In this document: positions 14,404 through 19,472 of the stretch, piece after piece
Numbering within the stretch: position 1 is the first letter of the stretch
Layout: each line of letters begins with the position of its first letter
DNA from: an uncultured Bacteroidales bacterium
Lineage (GTDB): Bacteria; Bacteroidota; Bacteroidia; Bacteroidales; UBA3663
Reading direction: 5' to 3'
Length of the DNA: 19,472 nucleotides
Assembly: GCA_937899265.1 (NCBI GenBank)
Contig: CALBPV010000022.1
Coordinates: 1 to 19,472 of the forward strand
The notes under the pieces: model-generated
The model's database searches: none
The model's input: the letters and a program-made list of their open reading frames with translations, nothing else
What the model was told of the DNA's origin: nothing
Translations under genes and position numbers: made by a program

Positions 14404-14530
14404 TCGAGTGGGGCTTTTCCCGGCCCGTTTCCTTTCTCTCTTTACTCACACTCCAATCCTTTCTCTCTGTTGCAGAACATTGTAAACGCTTTGTGGAATT
14501 ACTAACAAATCTTAAAAAACTCTCAAAAAT

Positions 14531-14561
14531 TTTGTATTTCGCTCTCTATTCGCTATCTTTG
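14531..14561 (+). promoter_or_regulatory. Predicted promoter of uvrB (leaderless)
   Basis: TTTG (14531-14534), a 19-bp spacer and TATCTTTG (14554-14561) form a perfect Bacteroides-type promoter. The bases TACC follow, then the uvrB ATG (14566). The RNA should therefore begin at or beside the start codon. No LexA-like palindrome is evident around it. Confidence 0.8.
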
Positions 14562-14565
14562 TACC

Positions 14566-16623
14566 ATGATTTTCGATTTACAATCGTCCTACAAGCCAAT
14601 GGGCGACCAACCGGAAGCTATCCGTCAGCTCGTGGAAGGCGTCCAACAGAACCTGCCCGCTCAGACCCTCTTGGGTGTGACGGGCAGTGGCAAAACTTTC
14701 ACAATGGCGAACGTGATTCGGGAGACGGAACGTCCCACGCTGATACTGTCGCACAACAAGACGTTGGCCGCTCAGCTCTATAGCGAGATGCGCGCCTTCT
14801 TCCCCCACAATCTGGTGGAATATTTCGTCTCCTACTACGACTACTATCAGCCCGAGGCGTACATCCCCTCGACCGACACCTATATTGAGAAGGATTTGGC
14901 CATCAACCAGGAACTCGACCAATTGCGACTGGCCGCCACCTCTGCCCTCCTTTCCGGACGCAGGGATGTGATTGTGGTCAGCTCTGTGTCGTGTCTCTAT
15001 GGCATCGGCAATCCCGAAGATTTCCACGCCAACATGATTCATGTGGAAGTCGGAATGGACATTTCCCGAGACGAGTTGCTCAAACGTCTTGTCAAAGCCC
15101 AATACACCCGCAACGACGTTGCCCTCCAGCGCGGCAATTTTCAGGCCAAAGGCGAGACGGTCGATGTGTTTCTCTCCGAGCCGGATGCCATTCTGCGCAT
15201 CGGGTACGGATTCGACGAAATAGAATCCATCCAGCTGCTCGATGTCACGACGGGCCATATCATCAACGAGGTGGACAGCTACACCATCACGCCGGCAGCC
15301 ATCTTTATGACCTCGGCGGAGAGCACCTTCCGTGCCATCGACGAAATCACACTCGACCTCGGAGAGCGTGTCCGTTACTTCGAGTCCATTGGCGAACCCG
15401 AACGGGCTGCCCGCATCAAACAGCGCGTCGAGTACGACATCGAGATGATTAAGGAAGTGGGCTATTGTTCTGGCATCGAGAATTATTCCCGCTATTTCGA
15501 CGGACGGGCTCCCGGCACACGTCCCTTCTGTCTGCTCGACTATTTCCCCAAGGATTTCCTGCTCATCGTCGATGAGAGCCACGTGACGCTCCCCCAGATT
15601 CACGCCATGTCGGGCGGAGACTTTCGCCGCAAGAGCACGCTGGTGGAATACGGTTTCCGTCTGCCTGCGGCCATCGACAACCGTCCGCTCCGTTTCGAGG
15701 AATTCGAAGCCCTCACACCATATACCATATATGTATCGGCCACACCGGCCGACTACGAGCTCGAACGCTGTGAAGGAGTGGTGGCCGAACAGCTCATCCG
15801 TCCCACAGGTCTGCTCGACCCCTCCATTGAGGTTCGTCCTTCCGAACATCAGATAGACGACCTCCTTGAGGAGATTCAGCGCACCATCGAGGCCGGCGAA
15901 CGTGTGTTGGTGACCACACTCACCAAGCGACAGGCCGAAGACCTCGACGACTACCTCCACGAGAACGGTGTACGTTCGGCCTATATCCACAGCGATGTCG
16001 ATACGCTCGACCGCGTACGCATCATGGACGAATTGCGGGCCGGAGAGTTCGATGTGCTGGTGGGTGTCAATCTCCTGCGCGAAGGTCTCGACCTGCCCGA
16101 AGTGTCGCTTGTGGCCATTCTCGATGCCGACAAGGAAGGTTTTCTCCGCAACGAACGTTCGCTCACCCAGACGGTGGGACGTGCTGCACGCAACGTTCAC
16201 GGACGCGCCATCATGTATGCCGACACCATTACGGGGTCGATGCGCAAATGCATAGACGAGACCGAACGGCGTCGCGACAAACAGATGCGCTACAATGCGA
16301 CCCACAACATCACGCCCACACAAATCAACAAGGGACGTTCCTCCCTGCTCGACAACGAAGTCCTTCAGGACACACGTCAGCAGTACGGATCGGCCATCGA
16401 GAAGAAACTCCACGGAGAATACGACATTCCGGCCTCCGGCTCCGCATCAAGGGTGGCCGACGGAGAACGTCTCGACTATAACGACATCAACGTGCTCCGG
16501 GCCGAAATCGCGAAAGCCCAAACCGAGATGCTGGCGGCTGCCAAACAGCTCGACTTCCTCGAAGCCGCCCACAAGCGCGACTACATGCTCCTGCTTCAGG
16601 AAAGACTGGAAAAACTGAAATAA
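14566..16623 (+). CDS. uvrB: Excinuclease ABC subunit B
   Basis: The damage-verifying helicase-like subunit of nucleotide excision repair; it is loaded by UvrA and then recruits UvrC to cut on both sides of the lesion. The 685-residue protein has Walker A GVTGSGKT (37-44, K43), the DNA-clamping beta-hairpin around YYDYYQPEAYIPSTDTYIEKD (90-110), Walker B DESH (336-339), the helicase motif with QTVGRAARN near residue 540, and a C-terminal UVR domain (about 645-685) that binds UvrC. Length and motifs are normal. The start at 14566 is fixed by the promoter just 4 bases upstream. fhs follows after 42 bases with no terminator, so the two may be co-transcribed. Confidence 0.98.
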   Translation: MIFDLQSSYKPMGDQPEAIRQLVEGVQQNLPAQTLLGVTGSGKTFTMANVIRETERPTLILSHNKTLAAQLYSEMRAFFPHNLVEYFVSYYDYYQPEAYIPSTDTYIEKDLAINQELDQLRLAATSALLSGRRDVIVVSSVSCLYGIGNPEDFHANMIHVEVGMDISRDELLKRLVKAQYTRNDVALQRGNFQAKGETVDVFLSEPDAILRIGYGFDEIESIQLLDVTTGHIINEVDSYTITPAAIFMTSAESTFRAIDEITLDLGERVRYFESIGEPERAARIKQRVEYDIEMIKEVGYCSGIENYSRYFDGRAPGTRPFCLLDYFPKDFLLIVDESHVTLPQIHAMSGGDFRRKSTLVEYGFRLPAAIDNRPLRFEEFEALTPYTIYVSATPADYELERCEGVVAEQLIRPTGLLDPSIEVRPSEHQIDDLLEEIQRTIEAGERVLVTTLTKRQAEDLDDYLHENGVRSAYIHSDVDTLDRVRIMDELRAGEFDVLVGVNLLREGLDLPEVSLVAILDADKEGFLRNERSLTQTVGRAARNVHGRAIMYADTITGSMRKCIDETERRRDKQMRYNATHNITPTQINKGRSSLLDNEVLQDTRQQYGSAIEKKLHGEYDIPASGSASRVADGERLDYNDINVLRAEIAKAQTEMLAAAKQLDFLEAAHKRDYMLLLQERLEKLK

Positions 16624-16632
16624 ACATCCGAA

Positions 16633-16667
16633 AGCAAATACAATTAACGACAAGAAGCAAATACAAT
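16633..16667. repeat. 12-bp direct repeat spanning the fhs start
   Basis: AGCAAATACAAT occurs at 16633-16644 and again at 16656-16667, the second copy running into the first two bases of the fhs ATG. The A-rich copy serves as the leader in front of the start codon in the absence of a Shine-Dalgarno sequence. Confidence 0.8.
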
Positions 16668-18333
16668 GAAATCAGACATCGAAATAGCACGTTCCACCCG
16701 GCTCGACCGTATTGAGCGGGTTGCCGAACGACTGGGAGTCAATCCCGAGGAGATTCTGTGCTACGGCCACCATATAGCCAAACTCCCCCTCCGTCTCATC
16801 GACGACCGCAAGGCTGCTCGGAGCAACCTCATTCTCGTGACCTCCATCTCGCCCACCAAAGCCGGCATCGGCAAGACCACCGTCTCCATCAGCCTCAGTT
16901 TGGGGCTCAACAAGATAGGCAAGAAGGCCGTTGTCGTGCTGCGCGAACCCTCTTTGGGACCGGTCTTCGGACTCAAGGGAGGTGCTGCTGGCGGAGGCTA
17001 TGCCCAAGTGCTCCCGATGGAGAAAATCAACCTTCATTTCACGGGTGATTTCCACGCCGTCACGAGTGCCCACAACATGATTACGGCCCTGCTCGACAAC
17101 TGGTTCTACCAGCACCGTTTCACCGAACCGCCCCTTCGTGAAGTGCTTTGGAAACGTGTGCTCGATGTCAACGACCGCGGGTTGCGGCAGGTGGTGACGG
17201 GGTTGGGCGGCAATGCCAACGGTCTGCCCCGCGAGAGCGGATTCGACATCACGCCCGCTTCGGAGATTATGGCCGTGCTCTGTCTTGCCACCGACCGCGA
17301 CGACCTTCGCCGGCGCATCGAACGCATCCTGTTGGGTTACCGTCAGGACGGTTCCGCCTTCACGGTCAAAGATCTCGGTGTGGCGGGAGCTGTATGTGTG
17401 CTCCTCGAGGATGCCATTCTTCCCAATCTGGTCCAGACTACCGAACGCACTCCGGCCATCGTTCACGGCGGTCCTTTCGCCAACATTGCCCACGGATGCA
17501 ACACGGCCATCGCAACCCGTATGGGTCTCTCTTTGGCCGACTATGTGGTGACCGAAGCCGGATTCGGAGCCGACCTCGGGGCTGAGAAATTCCTCAATAT
17601 CAAATGCCGCAAGACCGGACTTTGTCCCAAGCTGACAGTCCTTGTGGCCACCTGCAACGGCCTCAAAATGCACGGCGGCGTCGATCCCGAGAAAATCAAA
17701 GAGCCCAATCTCGAAGGCCTGAAACGCGGCTTTGCCAACCTCGACCGACACATTGCCAATCTCCGCAATTTCGGGCAAAACGTGTTGGTGGCTTTCAACC
17801 GTTATGCCAACGATACCGAAGAGGAAATCACCTGTCTGCAAGAACATTGCAAGTCGTTGGGCGTAAGGTGTGTAGTCAACGACGGATTCCTGCGTGGCGG
17901 AGAAGGTGCTGCCGAATTGGCCCGTGCAGCGGTGGAAGAAATCGACAGCCGACCTTCCTCCCCGATTCAGTTCACCTATCCCGACAACGTCTCCATCCGT
18001 GAGAAAATCGAAGCGGTGGCCCGCAAAATCTATGGTGCAGGAGAAGTGACTTTCAGCGAGAAAGCCCAAAAGATGCTCAACCTCGCAGCACAGCAGCACC
18101 TCTCCCACTTCCCTGTCTGCGTGGCAAAAACACAGTTCTCTTTCTCCGACAATCCCAAAGCCTACGGCTGTCCTTCCGGCTTCGAATTCCACATTCGCGA
18201 CATCGTCATCAATCAGGGTGCCGAGTTTATCGTGGCCATTGCGGGCGACATGATGCGCATGCCGGGCCTTCCCAAAGACCCTGCGGCCAACCACATCGAC
18301 TACGTCAACGGCGAAATTGTGGGGCTTTCGTGA
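16666..18333 (+). CDS. fhs: Formate--tetrahydrofolate ligase
   Basis: Joins formate to tetrahydrofolate using ATP, giving 10-formyl-THF for purine and formyl-Met-tRNA synthesis. The 555-residue length is that of the monofunctional bacterial enzyme. Motifs are the ATP-binding PTKAGIGKTT (63-72; more often PTPAGEGKTT in other bacteria), the family signature REPSLGPVFGLKGGAAGGGYAQVLPM just after it, and the later TEAGFGADLGAEKF and HGG segments. The K-for-P and I-for-E changes in the P-loop are conservative for the fold, and the glycines, K70 and T71/T72 are kept. Spacing of 42 bases from uvrB and the lack of a promoter box suggest readthrough from uvrB, but no shared function is obvious. Confidence 0.97.
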   Translation: MKSDIEIARSTRLDRIERVAERLGVNPEEILCYGHHIAKLPLRLIDDRKAARSNLILVTSISPTKAGIGKTTVSISLSLGLNKIGKKAVVVLREPSLGPVFGLKGGAAGGGYAQVLPMEKINLHFTGDFHAVTSAHNMITALLDNWFYQHRFTEPPLREVLWKRVLDVNDRGLRQVVTGLGGNANGLPRESGFDITPASEIMAVLCLATDRDDLRRRIERILLGYRQDGSAFTVKDLGVAGAVCVLLEDAILPNLVQTTERTPAIVHGGPFANIAHGCNTAIATRMGLSLADYVVTEAGFGADLGAEKFLNIKCRKTGLCPKLTVLVATCNGLKMHGGVDPEKIKEPNLEGLKRGFANLDRHIANLRNFGQNVLVAFNRYANDTEEEITCLQEHCKSLGVRCVVNDGFLRGGEGAAELARAAVEEIDSRPSSPIQFTYPDNVSIREKIEAVARKIYGAGEVTFSEKAQKMLNLAAQQHLSHFPVCVAKTQFSFSDNPKAYGCPSGFEFHIRDIVINQGAEFIVAIAGDMMRMPGLPKDPAANHIDYVNGEIVGLS

Positions 18334-18349
18334 GGCAAAAACAACCGGG

Positions 18350-18500
18350 TTCTTCATAAATTGAATAAAATTCTTGCAAAAATCGCACAAAATTCTTACA
18401 AAAATTGAGTAAAATTCTTCATAAATTAAACAAAATTCTTACAAAAATTGAGTAAAATTCTTCATAAATTGAACAAAATTCATACAAAATTCATACAAAA
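18350..18500. repeat. 21/22-bp tandem repeat array with two half-units
   Basis: Six units start with TTCTT and end with AAAA at 18350 (21 bp), 18371 (22), 18393 (22), 18415 (21), 18436 (22) and 18458 (21). Types alternate: TTCTTCATAAATT... at units 1, 4, 6 and TTCTTACAAAAATTGAG... at units 3, 5, so units 3-4 and 5-6 form a 43-bp higher repeat. Two 11-bp copies of TTCATACAAAA follow (18479-18500). The array fills almost the whole gap between fhs and the lipoprotein gene and ends 3 bases before its ATG. It contains no TAnnTTTG box. Confidence 0.92.
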
Positions 18501-18503
18501 ACG

Positions 18504-19301
18504 ATGAAAAAATCCTTTTTCAGTGCCGCCCTTTTGACGGTTTTTGCTCTTTTGGCCTCCTGCGACATGAGCAGCGAGACACGTTACGAAGGCACTTGTG
18601 CCTTGGTTTACAGTTCGACGCTCGACACTGCCATAGTCTATGCAAACATCCAAAGCGACAGTTCTGCCACAGCCTCCTACCAGGCTGATTTCCTCGACCC
18701 CTCGGGCGGTTTTGTCCTGGGGCACTGGGTGAGTGAAGAGAAGTTTGCGGGCGGTATGACCCTTGCCTACAGCCACAACGACACGCTCGCTTCGTCCGAG
18801 AACTATACGTCGGTCGTAGGACACGGATCGGGTCAGCTGGCTTCCGGAGGCTCCTACACAACAGCCTATTACGTGGGTGATATCACCTCTCATCCTGCCG
18901 TTGTGATGTTCTACACAGGTTTCTCGCTCGGGATTTCCCAGGTGCCCTATTCCATCTATGTGACCAACGCGACCTACACCTATCTGGCCATGAAGGACGG
19001 ATGGACAGATGCCGACGGCACCTCGCATCCCGCCTACACGGGCGACCTCTATCTTCGCATTTCGGCTCTCTCCAAGCTCTCCTCTACGGTTCAGCCGGTT
19101 CCCACAGGCAAATACACCGATGTTGAGTTGGCCGCCGGAGGCCAGTTCCTCCGCTCTTGGAAAAGCGTTTCGCTCACCGAACTCGGCGAATGCTACGGCC
19201 TCCGGTTCGAACTCGTAAACGCTGACGGACAGGGAGTTACAGACCTTCCCCAGCGCTTCTGTATCGACGGTCTCATCTCCAAATACAACGCTTCCATCTG
19301 A
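18504..19301 (+). CDS. Predicted lipoprotein, DUF4465-like
   Basis: A 265-residue protein with a type II signal peptide: KK, then a hydrophobic stretch and the lipobox L17-A-S-C20, so it should be lipid-anchored after cleavage before C20. Residues +2 to +5 are D-M-S-S. The mature part is rich in Ser, Thr, Tyr and Gly and looks all-beta. It resembles the Bacteroidetes family DUF4465: an early G-x-W/F-aromatic block (GHWVSEEKFAGGMTLAYSHND), a central SGQLASGGSYTTAYYVG stretch, a T-Y-x-Y-L-A-M-K-DG segment, and a closing R-F-C-I-DGL motif. This assignment is from memory of the family and needs a profile search. Substrate or partner is unknown. No promoter box lies in the preceding repeats, so it may depend on readthrough from fhs. 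Confidence 0.85.
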   Translation: MKKSFFSAALLTVFALLASCDMSSETRYEGTCALVYSSTLDTAIVYANIQSDSSATASYQADFLDPSGGFVLGHWVSEEKFAGGMTLAYSHNDTLASSENYTSVVGHGSGQLASGGSYTTAYYVGDITSHPAVVMFYTGFSLGISQVPYSIYVTNATYTYLAMKDGWTDADGTSHPAYTGDLYLRISALSKLSSTVQPVPTGKYTDVELAAGGQFLRSWKSVSLTELGECYGLRFELVNADGQGVTDLPQRFCIDGLISKYNASI

Positions 19302-19324
19302 GCGGCAAGTTGAAACATTCCCAT

Positions 19325-19350
19325 GTGGGTGCACTTTGCGCCCACTTTTT
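19325..19350 (+). terminator. Rho-independent terminator of the lipoprotein gene
   Basis: GTGGGTGC (19325-19332) and GCGCCCAC (19338-19345) pair over 8 bp with one G-T pair and a 5-base loop ACTTT, followed directly by five Ts and further T-rich sequence. It lies 24 bases after the stop codon. Confidence 0.92.
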
Positions 19351-19422
19351 ATTTTCTTATACCGGCTCTCTATGACGCAGACAACAGTCCGCCAGGAGAA
19401 CTGAATGTTGTCATCATTGCCG

Positions 19423-19455
19423 AAAGTGTCAAAAGTGTCAAGTGTCAAAAGTGTC
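19423..19455. repeat. Short GTGTC tandem repeat near the window edge
   Basis: Four units, AAAGTGTC, AAAAGTGTC, AAGTGTC and AAAAGTGTC, differing only in the length of the A-run. The window ends 17 bases later, so what it borders on the right is unknown. Confidence 0.85.
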
Positions 19456-19472
19456 ATTTAGGTTTTTCAACT

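Noticed and set aside
14404..14440. Possible terminator after the hypothetical gene (GGGGCTTTTCCC then pyrimidine-rich DNA)
   Set aside because: The stem is only 3-4 bp and the tract is mixed C and T, so I cannot support it. The 11-bp direct repeat CCTTTCTCTCT nearby (14431 and 14458) looks like simple low complexity.
14578..16413. 611-codon minus-strand frame opposite uvrB
   Set aside because: Antisense shadow of an intact uvrB; composition is His/Val/Gly-rich with no motifs and no promoter.
16672..18390. 572-codon minus-strand frame opposite fhs
   Set aside because: Antisense shadow of fhs, beginning within the AT-rich repeats; no protein signature.
19372..19404. Ten-codon frame after the terminator
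   Set aside because: Too short, with no promoter or context; expected by chance.
18480..19457. 325-codon minus-strand frame opposite the lipoprotein gene
   Set aside because: The plus strand has a clear signal peptide, lipobox and following terminator; the reverse frame starts in the GTGTC repeat and has no features.

Overview
The window looks like core chromosome of a Bacteroidota bacterium, most likely order Bacteroidales (Prevotella- or Bacteroides-like). The evidence is repeated promoters of the Bacteroides type (TTTG, 19-20 bp, TAnnTTTG), the lack of Shine-Dalgarno sites, a fused two-domain HisB, the short pyruvoyl-type Psd, a DUF4834-like gene behind pssA, and a lipoprotein that looks like the Bacteroidetes family DUF4465. 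GC content is moderate. I see no integrase, transposase, phage gene, CRISPR array, tRNA or rRNA, so this reads as housekeeping DNA.

Layout. 1-1793 (minus): psd-pssA-DUF4834, the phosphatidylethanolamine branch, with a heptad repeat at its 3' end. 2003-2896 (plus): an RluA-type pseudouridine synthase, divergent from psd and converging on dnaG with a 4-base overlap. 2893-5813 (minus): rsmA-dnaG. 6009-11214 (plus): hisG-hisD-hisC-hisB-dapA, tightly packed, with a dapA terminator behind it. 11215-11561: a gap filled with several unrelated short tandem repeats. 11562-13295 (minus): pyrK-pyrD, the two subunits of NAD-linked dihydroorotate dehydrogenase. 13296-13866: an AT-rich gap with two hairpins and one good promoter. 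13867-14403 (plus): an unrecognised protein. 14566-18333 (plus): uvrB-fhs. 18504-19301 (plus): a predicted lipoprotein behind a 21/22-bp repeat array, followed by a strong terminator.

How the genes fit together. The plus-strand cluster supplies four histidine enzymes (hisG, hisD, hisC, and hisB for two steps) plus the first committed lysine/diaminopimelate enzyme. hisA, hisF, hisH and hisI/E are not in the window. pyrK-pyrD supply the oxidation step of pyrimidine synthesis, fhs feeds one-carbon units to folate, and dnaG, uvrB, rsmA and rluA serve replication, repair and ribosome or RNA modification. Four gene pairs share an ATGA stop/start overlap (pssA/DUF4834, rsmA/dnaG, hisG/hisD, hisC/hisB).

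I found no clearly new multi-gene system. The most interesting signals are non-coding: two promoters (uvrB, rsmA) whose -7 box lies only 4 bases from the ATG, implying leaderless mRNAs; a different short tandem repeat in nearly every sizeable gap; and an 11-bp hairpin whose arms are the two halves of a ParB site turned inside out.
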